The notes under the pieces: model-generated
What the model was told of the DNA's origin: nothing
Databases searched by the model: none
Seen by the model: the letters and a program-made list of their open reading frames with translations, nothing else
Assembly (NCBI RefSeq): GCF_900115775.1
Contig: NZ_FOXS01000006.1
Span: 310,001 to 374,000, forward strand
Length of the DNA stretch: 64,000 nucleotides
Direction: 5' to 3'
Origin: Hymenobacter arizonensis
GTDB taxonomy: Bacteria; Bacteroidota; Bacteroidia; Cytophagales; Hymenobacteraceae
Made by a program: the position numbers and the translations under genes
Shown here: positions 1-8,401 of the stretch, in pieces
Layout of the letters: each line of letters begins with the position of its first letter
Numbering within the stretch: position 1 is the first letter of the stretch

Positions 1-2
1 TC

Positions 3-257
3 ACCCCTGGCTACATCGTGCACAAGGCCGGTCTCTTCCGTGCCAAGCAGGTATTTGCCGCCGAGCGGATTGCGACCCTTGAGCTTCGCCCCATGCTGTT
101 GCGCTTGCAGCTAAAAGACGGCGAAGTATATGCCCTGAACCTACGCGAAGTGAAAGGCAAAATGCGCAAAACCCGCTTTCGTGAGCAGGTACGGGAGTTT
201 GCCGCTAAGCATGAGGTTCGGCTCTCGGAAACCAATAACCCTACGGCTACAGCCTAG
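3..257 (+). CDS. hypothetical protein, C-terminal fragment (5' end outside window)
   Basis: An open frame enters from the left edge and runs to a TAG at 255-257. The first in-frame ATG-like codons fall well inside it, so the true start lies upstream of the window. About 84 residues are visible. They look like a beta-strand-rich segment followed by a basic amphipathic helix, ending in a polar tail. A bacterial PH-like fold is conceivable from this pattern, but no diagnostic motif is present and I do not recognise the family. It converges with dnaA. Confidence 0.5.
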   Translation, partial: TPGYIVHKAGLFRAKQVFAAERIATLELRPMLLRLQLKDGEVYALNLREVKGKMRKTRFREQVREFAAKHEVRLSETNNPTATA

Positions 258-278
258 TTATTCGGATTTGCAGCATGC

Positions 279-408
279 TGTAGAGACGCCACACTTGGCG
301 TCTCGGCTTCTGCGCCGTTGAGTTGTAGCAGCCCCTCCTATCGTTTAGTTATTGTTCACCGCCGAGGCGCAAACCGCAGGTTGGCGTAGCCAAGCGTCGC
401 GTCTCTAC
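279..408. repeat. imperfect inverted repeat between convergent genes
   Basis: The sequence around 281-297 (TAGAGACGCCACACTTGG) recurs in inverted and diverged form at 391-408. A short perfect hairpin (GAGACGCCA/TGGCGTCTC, 283-304) lies in the left arm. The right arm overlaps the dnaA stop codon. It resembles the other intergenic inverted-repeat elements in the window but has a different core sequence. Confidence 0.45.
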
Positions 409-1961
409 TTCGCGAACTTCTTGCGCAGCTCGTCGACTTGGTCGCGAAATTTCTTGTCCGAATCCACCAAATCCGACACGGTTTGCACCGAGTGCATCAC
501 GGTGGTATGGTCGCGCCCGCCAAAGTGAAAACCAATGGTTTTCAGCGTGTGCGCGGTGTGGTGCTTGGCGAAGTACATGGCAACCTGGCGGGCCGTTACC
601 ACTTCCTTTTTGCGGGTTTTGTCTTTCAGCAGCTCTACGGAGATGCCGAAATAAGCGGCCACAGTCTTCTGAATGAAGTCGAGGTTGACTTCAGCTTCTA
701 CTTCTTCGATGATGTGGCGCAGGGCCTGCTTCACCATTTCCAGGTCGATATCGCGGCGCGAGAGGCTGCTTTGCGCCACCAGCGAGGCAATCACGCCTTC
801 CAGCTCGCGCACGTTGGTGTGCACCGAGTTGGCAAGGTAGTCCACCACGTGGTCTGGCGGAATATCGATGCCATCCTGCTCCATCTTGTTGCGGATGATG
901 GCCACCCGCGTCTCGAAGTCGGGGCTTTGCACATCGGCCGTGAGGCCCCACTTAAAGCGGTTGAGCAACCGGTCTTCCAGGCCCAGCAGGTCCTTGGGGG
1001 GCCGGTCCGATGTCATCACAATCTGCTTGCCGGACTGATGCAAGTGGTTGAAGATGTGAAAGAACATCTCCTGGGTCTTGCCTTTGTTGGCCAGAAACTG
1101 CACGTCGTCCAGAATCAGGGCATCGACTTGCAGGTAGAAGTTGGCGAAGTCCTGCACCTGCGCGCGCTGCACGCTATCGATGAACTGGTTGGTGAACTTC
1201 TCAGCCGACACATACAGTACAAAGCGCTCGGGCGCCGTTGCCTTAATGTGGTTACCGATGGCCTGCACCAAGTGCGTTTTGCCCAGGCCCACGCCGCCGT
1301 ACACCATCAGTGGGTTGAAGCTGGTGGTGCCGGGCTTGTTGGCCACGGCCAAGCCCGCTGAGCGCGCTAGGCGGTTGCAATCGCCCTCGATGTAGTTATC
1401 GAAGGTGTAAGAGCCGTTCAGCTGCGACGGCACGAGGTTGCCGTCCATGGGGCGGGCCGTGTCGAAGGGGTTGCGCGGCGGCGCCATGGTATCGGCCGTC
1501 TGGTTGTTGATGCCGAAGTTGCCGCGGGGCGTAGTGCGCACCGCCGCCGAATTCACGTAGCGGGCCGAACCGGCCCGTGCACTGCCGGCAAAGGGGTTGC
1601 CCGCGGGTTGCGATGGTGCCGGCTGCGGGGCGTCGCGCGGGTCGGGCGCGGCCGTTTTGCGGGGCGGCGGCAGATGCAGGGCGCGCGGCGGCGTTTGGTC
1701 GTTGCCCTGGTCCACTACTACACTGTATTCGAGGCGGCCATCGGCGCCCAGCTCGCGGAAAAGGGCGCGACGCAGCTCGTCCACGTAATGCTCCTCCAGC
1801 CAGTCGTAGAAGTAGGCGCTCGGCACCTGAATGGTCAGCACGTTGCCCTTCAGCTCAACCGGAACAATGGGCTGAAACCAAGTCTTGAAACTCTGCTCCC
1901 CGATTTCCGCCGAGATGCTGCGTAAACAGCCAGCCCAAACCGTGCGAAAATCTTTGAGCAT
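405..1961 (-). CDS. dnaA: chromosomal replication initiator protein DnaA
   Basis: This is the AAA+ initiator that binds DnaA boxes at oriC and melts the origin. The 518-residue protein has the full architecture. Domain I is at about 1-85. A long Pro/Ala/Asn-rich linker follows at about 86-185. The AAA+ domain has Walker A GGVGLGKT near residue 222 and Walker B LILDDVQF near 283. The C-terminal helix-turn-helix carries the DnaA signature GGRDHTTVMHS near 485. The first ATG (MLKDFRTVW) matches the usual N-terminus. The length is slightly above the usual 450-480 because of the linker. No origin-like cluster of DnaA boxes is visible nearby. Confidence 0.98.
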   Translation of the reverse strand: MLKDFRTVWAGCLRSISAEIGEQSFKTWFQPIVPVELKGNVLTIQVPSAYFYDWLEEHYVDELRRALFRELGADGRLEYSVVVDQGNDQTPPRALHLPPPRKTAAPDPRDAPQPAPSQPAGNPFAGSARAGSARYVNSAAVRTTPRGNFGINNQTADTMAPPRNPFDTARPMDGNLVPSQLNGSYTFDNYIEGDCNRLARSAGLAVANKPGTTSFNPLMVYGGVGLGKTHLVQAIGNHIKATAPERFVLYVSAEKFTNQFIDSVQRAQVQDFANFYLQVDALILDDVQFLANKGKTQEMFFHIFNHLHQSGKQIVMTSDRPPKDLLGLEDRLLNRFKWGLTADVQSPDFETRVAIIRNKMEQDGIDIPPDHVVDYLANSVHTNVRELEGVIASLVAQSSLSRRDIDLEMVKQALRHIIEEVEAEVNLDFIQKTVAAYFGISVELLKDKTRKKEVVTARQVAMYFAKHHTAHTLKTIGFHFGGRDHTTVMHSVQTVSDLVDSDKKFRDQVDELRKKFAK

Positions 1962-2113
1962 GAGTTATTTGAACAGTAACCGGGTGCGGGCCGGGAGCGA
2001 AAAGAGTGACGAAAACAGCGGGCACGAGGTGCCCATATTATTTTAGAGGGGGACAAAATTGTGGAAAACTCAGCACTTAAAAAAGCCGTTTCCCGCTTGT
2101 TTATATCGTGCTT

Positions 2114-3052
2114 TTAACAGGCTGCCCGAACCGGCACCACAGAGGCACTAGCTAAACCGGCCCGTTTTGTTTTCGGCGAAAATTCATAATCCAGCCTTCC
2201 TAAATTTATACCTGACCAACCCACTTGATTTATCAGGGTGGGCTTGCCGTCGGGGCTGGCAATGGGCTCCGGCGCGTCCATAAACGTGTGGGTGTGTCCG
2301 CCCAGTATCAGGTCGATGCCGGAGACTTGAGCCGCCAGCTTGCGGTCGTCAATTTTCGCGCTTTCGTACTTGTAGCCGAGGTGCGAGAGGCAGATAACCA
2401 AGTCGCACTTTTCGGCTCCGCGCAGCTGAGCCACGGTTTCGGTGGCCTTCGCCACAGGGTCGAGGTACTCGGTGGCACCAAAGTTTTTATCGCCCACCAA
2501 GCCCGCGAGTTGAATGCCCAGGCCGAACACTCCAATGCGGACGCCCTGCTTCTCAAATACCTTGTAAGGAGCAAAACGGCCGGCCAGCGGCGTCTTGGAG
2601 AAGTCGTAGTTGGCGATGAGGAAGGGGAACGTGGCGTTGGGCAGCTGGCGCATCAGGCCGTCGAGGCCGTTGTCGAAATCGTGGTTGCCGAGCGTGCTGG
2701 CGTCGTACTTCATCTCGCTCATGAGCTTGTACTCCAGCTCGCCGCCGAAGAAGTTGAAGTACGGCGTGCCCTGGAAAATGTCGCCCGAGTCGAGTAGCAG
2801 CACGTTGGCCTCCTTGCTGCGGATGTCTTTGATGAGCGCCGCGCGCCGCGCCATGCCACCCAGCCCGGCCCACTGCCCGCCGTTGTCGGGAAAGGGCTCG
2901 ATGCGCGAGTGCATGTCGTTGGTGTGCAGAATGGTGAGCTTGATGGGCTCTTTAGCAGCAGCGGCTTCGGCGGTGTTGGCCAGGCCACCCAGCACGGTGA
3001 GACCGGCAGTGCCGAGCAAGGATTGACGAAGAAAATCGCGGCGAGTAGTCAT
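2114..3052 (-). CDS. Tat-exported metallophosphatase (5'-nucleotidase N-terminal catalytic domain)
   Basis: This is a calcineurin-like phosphoesterase of the UshA/5'-nucleotidase type, 312 residues. The N-terminus has a twin-arginine signal (TTRRDFLRQS followed by a hydrophobic stretch ending near AEAAAA), so export folded across the inner membrane is expected. Metal-binding motifs appear in order: HTNDMHSR, LLDSGD, TLGNHDFDNG and GGHTHTFMD. The C-terminal substrate-binding domain of full-length 5'-nucleotidases is absent here but is encoded separately by the adjacent upstream gene in the same transcription unit. The two products probably act together on periplasmic nucleotides or sugar phosphates. 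The exact substrate is not readable. Confidence 0.88.
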   Translation of the reverse strand: MTTRRDFLRQSLLGTAGLTVLGGLANTAEAAAAKEPIKLTILHTNDMHSRIEPFPDNGGQWAGLGGMARRAALIKDIRSKEANVLLLDSGDIFQGTPYFNFFGGELEYKLMSEMKYDASTLGNHDFDNGLDGLMRQLPNATFPFLIANYDFSKTPLAGRFAPYKVFEKQGVRIGVFGLGIQLAGLVGDKNFGATEYLDPVAKATETVAQLRGAEKCDLVICLSHLGYKYESAKIDDRKLAAQVSGIDLILGGHTHTFMDAPEPIASPDGKPTLINQVGWSGINLGRLDYEFSPKTKRAGLASASVVPVRAAC

Positions 3053-3082
3053 CGGGATAGTAGTAATTAGAGTCCTTGCGCT

Positions 3083-3847
3083 TTACTGTTTCACGCGGCC
3101 TTCGACCTTGGCGGTCACGGGTTGGCCTGCCTTGGTGAGGCTGCGGATGTGGTCGGCAATGGCGTTGCGCAGCAGCACGTTGGTGTGGCGGGGCTCAATG
3201 GTTTTGAAGAACCCCATGTTATCGCCGCCCGAGGCCAGGTAGTCGGAAATGGCGATGGGCCAGGTGCGGTCCTGGTTGGGGTCGAAGACTTGGTTGCCGA
3301 TGCGAATGTCTTTGGGCAGGCCGTCGAAAGTTACGGCGTAGGTGGCACCCGAAACTGCCATTTTGATGTTAGCCGCGTACTCGAATAGCTGCTGCACCAC
3401 CGCGCTGGGGGCGTCGAGCACCACCAGCTCGTTTTCGAACGGCATCAGCTCAAACACCGAACCCAGCGTAACCGGGCCAGCTGAGAGGCTGGCGCGCAGG
3501 CCGCCGTTGGTCATCACGCCCAGCGGAACGGGTTCGCTAAGTACCTGACTGGCACGGGCCCGCTGCAAGTCGGCCACGAAGTTGGCCAGCGGCGACTCGC
3601 CCTGGGCTTTGAGCAGCGGCATGGGCGCCGTGCCCAGCACCTCCTGCATTTGGGTGGTCACCTTGTCGTGGTAGGGCGCAATCATGGCGGCCACGGCGGG
3701 GTCTTCGGCCTGGGTTTTTCCAACGGGCTGGCTGGTGGTCGGCGCAAAGCGGGCCGTGGGTGCATACGCGGCTCGTTGGCAACCGGGGGCAACCGCTACC
3801 ACCACCAGCAGGGCGGCTAAAGCGGTACGAAAAGAGTTTTGCAGCAT
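3083..3847 (-). CDS. lipoprotein, 5'-nucleotidase C-terminal (substrate-binding) domain
   Basis: The 254-residue protein starts with a lipoprotein-like signal (VVAVAPGCQ, probable lipidated Cys near 23). The remainder matches the 5_nucleotid_C fold: a hydrophilic helix, then NFVADLQRARA, VMTNGGLRASL, FELMPFENELVVLD and ISDYLASGGDNMGFF, the last resembling the nucleobase-stacking region. No phosphoesterase metal motifs are present; those are in the next gene 30 bp downstream (2114-3052). The pair therefore splits one UshA-like enzyme into a binding lipoprotein and a Tat-exported catalytic protein. This gene is first in the unit. Confidence 0.85.
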   Translation of the reverse strand: MLQNSFRTALAALLVVVAVAPGCQRAAYAPTARFAPTTSQPVGKTQAEDPAVAAMIAPYHDKVTTQMQEVLGTAPMPLLKAQGESPLANFVADLQRARASQVLSEPVPLGVMTNGGLRASLSAGPVTLGSVFELMPFENELVVLDAPSAVVQQLFEYAANIKMAVSGATYAVTFDGLPKDIRIGNQVFDPNQDRTWPIAISDYLASGGDNMGFFKTIEPRHTNVLLRNAIADHIRSLTKAGQPVTAKVEGRVKQ

Positions 3848-3882
3848 GAAGGCGACAGCTAAAGCAGCTTGGTTATTTTTTG

Positions 3883-3890
3883 CAAAGCTA
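3883..3890 (-). promoter_or_regulatory. probable -7 promoter element for the 5'-nucleotidase gene pair
   Basis: On the minus strand TAGCTTTG matches the Bacteroidota -7 consensus TAnnTTTG exactly and lies 36 bp upstream of the start codon at 3847. The expected TTTG at -33 is weak here (a TTC about 21 bp further upstream). Confidence 0.45.
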
Positions 3891-4032
3891 CGATGCCCGT
3901 TCCTCCTTATGCTGAACCGGGAAGCCGCCAGCGGGCAGCTTCGGGACTAGCGCGGTATCTTTCGGCCTGTTTTCAGCGTTGCTATGCCCAAAGCAGAACC
4001 GATGGAAATGATGCCCCGAAGCGCCAATACTT

Positions 4033-5814
4033 ATGTCTGATTCTCCCGTTGCCACGCCCGTTTCGTTTGCCGAATTTCCGGCCGTAACCACCGCGGAGTG
4101 GCAAGCCCGCCTGACCCGCGACCTGAAAGGCCAGGACCCCGCCACGCTCCGCTGGCCCCTACCCGATGGCTTTAGTGTGGAGCCCTTCTACCACCGCGAG
4201 GCCTTGGCCGCGCTGGGCGGGCTGCCTGCCCCCCTGCCCCACCCGCAGGCGCCATGGCTGAACGTGCCCGTGATAAACGTGCCCGCCGGTGATGGCCGCG
4301 CCGAAATTGACCGCGCGGCCGCCGCGCTAGAGCAAGGAGCCGAGGGCATTCACTTTGTGCTGACGGAAGCCGAGTCCTTTGCCGTGCATCATCTGGCCGA
4401 GCAAATGCCCTTGCCCACCACTTACATTGGCTACACGGTGGCCGCCGAGCCCGACGTATTACTTGCCCATTTGATAGATACAGCACCAGGCACGGCCTTG
4501 CGGGGCTTCCTGCGCTTCGCGCCCGGCGCGGTGCCCGAAGGCGCCGAACTAGCCAACTACCGCACTGCCCTGCGACGATGCGTGAGCCTGACCACGGGCA
4601 TGCCCGACTTCCAGGCTCTGGCTGTGAACGGCGCCTTTTTTGGCAACCGCGGCGCTACTGCCACCCAGCAGATTGCCTTCAGCCTGAATACGGCCGCGGC
4701 GCTGCTAGCCGAGCTGCCCAACGACGAAATTAGCCCGGACCAGGTAGCGGCGGCCTTGCACCTGCACGTAGTTATTACGCCTAGCTACTTCCCCGAAATT
4801 GCCAAGCTGCGGGCCCTGCGCCGGTTGTGGGCCACGTTGCTGCATGGCTTTGACCTGCCCGCCGCGCTCAACCAGCGCCTGCGCATTCACGCCGCCACGG
4901 CCTCATGGACGCAAACCACCCTCGACCCCCACACCAACCTGCTGCGCCACACCACCGAAGCCATGAGCGCCGTACTCGGCGGTGCCGATTCGCTTTCGGT
5001 GGCGCCGTTCGATAGCTTATTTGCCGAGCCCAACGATTTTTCGGGTCGGCTGGCGCGCAACCTTTCGGTGCTGCTCCGTGAAGAATCGGGCCTGGGCCGG
5101 GTGCAGGACCCCGCCGCGGGCTCTTACTACCTCGAAACCCTCACCGACCAGCTGGCGCAGGAAGCCTGGGCGCTTTTTCAGCGCACGGAGGCGGCCGGTG
5201 GGCTGCCCAAAGTGCGGGCGCAGGTGCTGGACGAAATCAAGCAAGTGGCGACCGAGACGTTTCGGCGCATTGCGAGCGGCCAGCAAATTGTGGTCGGAAC
5301 CAACCGCTTCCAAAACCGGGGCGAGCAGTTCAGCTTCAACCCCAAGAAGCTGTTGCGGTCCGCCGAATTTGACGTCACCCGTGCGTCCTATCCCACCGAG
5401 GTGCTGCGCCTGGCTACAGCCCTGCACTTTGAGCGCCGCGAGAAAAAGAGCAAGCGCGCCGCCGTGGTGCTACTGGGCACCAACACCAACCAAGTGATTC
5501 TGGAGACTTTTCTCAACATGCTGCTGCCTCACGAGCGGCCCGAAATTGCTGCCAGCCATCCGGAAGGCACTTTGTCGCTGCTGTACTCGTCGCCCGAAGA
5601 AGCTACGCTGATGTACGCCACGCCCGAACAGTTCCAGCGCTTCGCTCGCTTCATCTATCAAATTCCGACCGAGAAGCAGGTATTCATTCCCCCTACCCTG
5701 CTCAGCTCCGACATGCCCACCCTGCAAGAGGCTGTACGGGTGTTTGGGTTTCACGAAATGAAGGTGCAGGGCTACACCACTGAGCAAGTGCTGGACCGCA
5801 TTCAAGGACGTTAA
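4033..5814 (+). CDS. mutA: methylmalonyl-CoA mutase small subunit
   Basis: This is the non-catalytic partner subunit of adenosylcobalamin-dependent methylmalonyl-CoA mutase, which interconverts succinyl-CoA and (R)-methylmalonyl-CoA in propionate metabolism. The 593-residue protein aligns by eye with its neighbour MutB through the TIM-barrel part (TEAMSAVLGGADSLSVAPFD, ARNLSVLLREESGLGRVQDPAAGSYY). Its C-terminal region lacks the DxHxxG cobalamin-binding motif, as expected for this subunit. The ATG at 4033 gives a natural N-terminus. A -7-like TATCTTTC lies at 3956-3963. It precedes mutB by about 220 bp, which contain an inverted repeat. Confidence 0.95.
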   Translation: MSDSPVATPVSFAEFPAVTTAEWQARLTRDLKGQDPATLRWPLPDGFSVEPFYHREALAALGGLPAPLPHPQAPWLNVPVINVPAGDGRAEIDRAAAALEQGAEGIHFVLTEAESFAVHHLAEQMPLPTTYIGYTVAAEPDVLLAHLIDTAPGTALRGFLRFAPGAVPEGAELANYRTALRRCVSLTTGMPDFQALAVNGAFFGNRGATATQQIAFSLNTAAALLAELPNDEISPDQVAAALHLHVVITPSYFPEIAKLRALRRLWATLLHGFDLPAALNQRLRIHAATASWTQTTLDPHTNLLRHTTEAMSAVLGGADSLSVAPFDSLFAEPNDFSGRLARNLSVLLREESGLGRVQDPAAGSYYLETLTDQLAQEAWALFQRTEAAGGLPKVRAQVLDEIKQVATETFRRIASGQQIVVGTNRFQNRGEQFSFNPKKLLRSAEFDVTRASYPTEVLRLATALHFERREKKSKRAAVVLLGTNTNQVILETFLNMLLPHERPEIAASHPEGTLSLLYSSPEEATLMYATPEQFQRFARFIYQIPTEKQVFIPPTLLSSDMPTLQEAVRVFGFHEMKVQGYTTEQVLDRIQGR

Positions 5815-5824
5815 GCCAAGCTTT

Positions 5825-6012
5825 GTCATTGCGAGTGAAGCGCAGCGGAACGCGGCAAACGAAGTTCAGCGCAGCTAATCCGTCTTGTAATCACCAGAGA
5901 CCGTCGGAGCGCGACACCATTCAAAAACAAATTAGTAAGCCTATCACATTACAAAGCTGGTCGCATTGAGAGGACGGATTGCCGCGTTACGCTGCGCTCC
6001 ACTCGCAATGAC
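5825..6012. repeat. inverted repeat element with ~34-bp arms between mutA and mutB
   Basis: The left arm 5825-5857 begins GTCATTGCGAGTGAAGCGCA and the right arm 5979-6012 is its near-perfect reverse complement. About 120 bp of unrelated, more AT-rich sequence separates them. The right arm ends 3 bp before an ATG at 6015. The family core (GTCATTGCGAG...GCGGCAA) is seen once in this window. Confidence 0.8.
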
Positions 6013-6035
6013 TGATGCCTTTCGCCATTCCGCCT

Positions 6036-8213
6036 ATGAAACCCGATTTCTCCACCATTCCCTACAACGCGGCTACGGCGCCTAGCGCCACACCTGCTGC
6101 TTCGGAAGCTGCTACGCTCACGCCGGAGGGCATTGCCATTAAGCCGGTGTACACTGCCGCCGATGTGGCCGGGCTCGACCACCTGGGCTTTGGGGCGGGC
6201 CTGCCGCCGTACCTGCGCGGGCCCTACGCCAGCATGTACGTGCAGAATCCGTGGACCATTCGGCAGTACGCGGGTTTCTCAACGGCCGAGGCCAGCAATG
6301 CCTTCTACCGCCGCAACCTAGCGGGCGGGCAAAAAGGGCTGTCGGTGGCGTTCGATTTGGCTACGCACCGCGGCTACGATTCCGACCACCCGCGGGTGCA
6401 GGGCGACGTGGGCAAAGCCGGCGTAGCCATCGACTCGGTGGAGGACATGAAGATTCTCTTCGACCAGATTCCGCTTGACCAGATGTCGGTGTCGATGACC
6501 ATGAACGGGGCCGTGCTGCCGGTGCTGGCCTTTTATATAGTGGCGGCCGAAGAGCAGGGCGTGACGCCGGATAAACTGGCGGGCACCATTCAGAACGACA
6601 TTCTGAAGGAGTTCATGGTGCGGAACACCTATATCTACCCGCCCGCGCCCAGCATGCGCATCATCGCCGATATTTTCAGCTACACGGCGGCGAACATGCC
6701 CAAGTTCAACTCGATTTCCATCTCGGGCTACCACATGCAGGAAGCCGGCGCTACCGCTGACCTGGAGTTGGCCTACACCCTGGCCGATGGCCTGGAGTAC
6801 GTGCGGGCCGGCTTGGCGGCGGGCATGAAAATTGACGAATTTGCCCCGCGCCTATCCTTCTTCTGGGCCATTGGCATGAACCACTTCATGGAGATTGCCA
6901 AGCTGCGCGCCGGGCGCCTGCTGTGGGCCAAGCTCATGCAGCAGTTCAACCCCACCAACCCCAAGAGCCTGGCCCTGCGCACGCACTGCCAGACCTCGGG
7001 CTACTCCCTTACCGAGCAGGACCCGTACAACAACGTGGCCCGCACCGCCATTGAAGCGCTGGCCGCGGCCCTTGGCGGTACCCAAAGCCTGCACACCAAC
7101 GCGTTGGACGAAGCCATTGCCCTGCCCACCGACTTCTCAGCCCGCATTGCCCGCAACACCCAGCTTTACCTCCAGCACGAAACCGACATCACCAAAGTAG
7201 TCGACCCCTGGGGCGGCTCCTACTACGTGGAGTCCCTGACCCACGAGTTGGCCGACAAGGCCTGGGCCCTGATTCAGGAAGTGGAGGAATTGGGCGGCAT
7301 GGCCAAGGCCATTGAGACCGGCCTGCCTAAGCTGCGCATTGAAGAAGCCGCAGCCCGCAAGCAGGCGCGCATCGACTCGGGCAAGGAAATTATTGTGGGA
7401 GTGAACAAGTACCAGACCACCGAGAAAACCGAAGTGGAGGTGCTCGACATCGACAACGACGCCGTGCGCGAAAGCCAGATTGCGCGCCTCAAGAGCATCC
7501 GCGCCAGCCGCGATAACGTGGCCGTGAAGGTGGCACTGGCCGCCCTGACCGAAGCGGCCGGCGTGCGCGTAGAGGAGCTAGCGACCGCAAAGGCAACAGC
7601 CGACAATAGCCAACCGCTCACCCACAACCTCCTGGCCCTGGCCGTGACCGCCGCTCGGGCCCGCGCCACCCTCGGCGAAATCTCCGACGCCCTCGAAGCC
7701 ATGTACGGCCGGCACCAGGCCACCACGCGCACCGTGTCGGGCGTGTACTCTCAGGAAATGCACCACAACGAAGCATTCGAACAGGCCCGCAAGGCCGCCG
7801 AAGATTTTGCCGCCCGCGAAGGCCGCCGCCCCCGCATGCTGGTAGCCAAAATGGGCCAGGACGGCCACGACCGCGGCGCCAAAATCATCGCCACTAGCTT
7901 CGCCGATGTGGGCTTCGACGTGGACATTGCGCCCCTCTTCCAAACCCCGGGTGAAGTAGCCCGCCAGGCCGCCGACAACGACGTGCACGTGGTGGGCGTG
8001 AGCAGCCTCGCGGCCGGCCATAAAACCCTGCTGCCTCAGCTACTGGCGGAGCTTAAGCAACTGGGGCGTGAGGATATCCTGGTGATTGCTGGCGGCGTGA
8101 TTCCAGCGCAGGACTATGGGTTTCTATATGCGGCGGGCGTGGCCGGCGTGTACGGGCCGGGCACGGTGATTGCCACGGCAGCGCAGGAGATTCTGGCGAA
8201 GCTGGCGGAGTAA
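6036..8213 (+). CDS. mutB: methylmalonyl-CoA mutase large (catalytic) subunit
   Basis: This is the catalytic subunit of the B12-dependent mutase. The N-terminal TIM barrel binds the CoA ester (RGPYASMYVQNPWTIRQYAG, AFDLATHRGYDSDHPRV). The C-terminal Rossmann domain carries the cobalamin motif DGHDRG at about residue 610 and the following GVSSLAAGH region. The length is about 725 residues, normal for the family. I favour the ATG at 6036 (MKPDFSTIPYN) over the in-frame ATG at 6015, because 6015 sits immediately beside an inverted-repeat arm and the seven extra residues look non-conserved. It pairs with mutA just upstream. The GTPase chaperone meaB is at 58455-59462. Confidence 0.96.
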   Translation: MKPDFSTIPYNAATAPSATPAASEAATLTPEGIAIKPVYTAADVAGLDHLGFGAGLPPYLRGPYASMYVQNPWTIRQYAGFSTAEASNAFYRRNLAGGQKGLSVAFDLATHRGYDSDHPRVQGDVGKAGVAIDSVEDMKILFDQIPLDQMSVSMTMNGAVLPVLAFYIVAAEEQGVTPDKLAGTIQNDILKEFMVRNTYIYPPAPSMRIIADIFSYTAANMPKFNSISISGYHMQEAGATADLELAYTLADGLEYVRAGLAAGMKIDEFAPRLSFFWAIGMNHFMEIAKLRAGRLLWAKLMQQFNPTNPKSLALRTHCQTSGYSLTEQDPYNNVARTAIEALAAALGGTQSLHTNALDEAIALPTDFSARIARNTQLYLQHETDITKVVDPWGGSYYVESLTHELADKAWALIQEVEELGGMAKAIETGLPKLRIEEAAARKQARIDSGKEIIVGVNKYQTTEKTEVEVLDIDNDAVRESQIARLKSIRASRDNVAVKVALAALTEAAGVRVEELATAKATADNSQPLTHNLLALAVTAARARATLGEISDALEAMYGRHQATTRTVSGVYSQEMHHNEAFEQARKAAEDFAAREGRRPRMLVAKMGQDGHDRGAKIIATSFADVGFDVDIAPLFQTPGEVARQAADNDVHVVGVSSLAAGHKTLLPQLLAELKQLGREDILVIAGGVIPAQDYGFLYAAGVAGVYGPGTVIATAAQEILAKLAE

Positions 8214-8256
8214 GTAATTTCCACCATCGCAGTTGCATAGTGTAAATCTCACTGAC

Positions 8257-8290
8257 AAAAAAAGCCCGCTGAATAAAGCGGGCTTTTTTT
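8257..8290. terminator. bidirectional intrinsic terminator
   Basis: A 14-bp perfect stem (AAAAAAAGCCCGCT / AGCGGGCTTTTTTT) with a 6-nt loop gives a GC-rich hairpin flanked by A7 and T7. It therefore works on both strands, ending mutAB from the left and the subtilase gene from the right. Confidence 0.92.
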
Positions 8291-8401
8291 CTTATTAAAA
8301 TTCTTGAGCTTCTAATCTATAACGCTTAATGCCGCTTTAATCCGGGATATGAGCAACCAAGGCTAGATGTTTCGGCTGCCACAGAAGGGGCATTTATAAA
8401 C

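Noticed and set aside
438..1361. Long ORF antisense to dnaA
   Set aside because: Complementary frame of a clearly coding, GC-rich gene. Its composition is that of a shadow frame and it has no recognisable motif.
2060..2068. DnaA-box-like TTTTCCACA (minus strand) upstream of dnaA
   Set aside because: It is a single site with one mismatch to TTATCCACA. No cluster or AT-rich unwinding element was seen, so an origin cannot be claimed.
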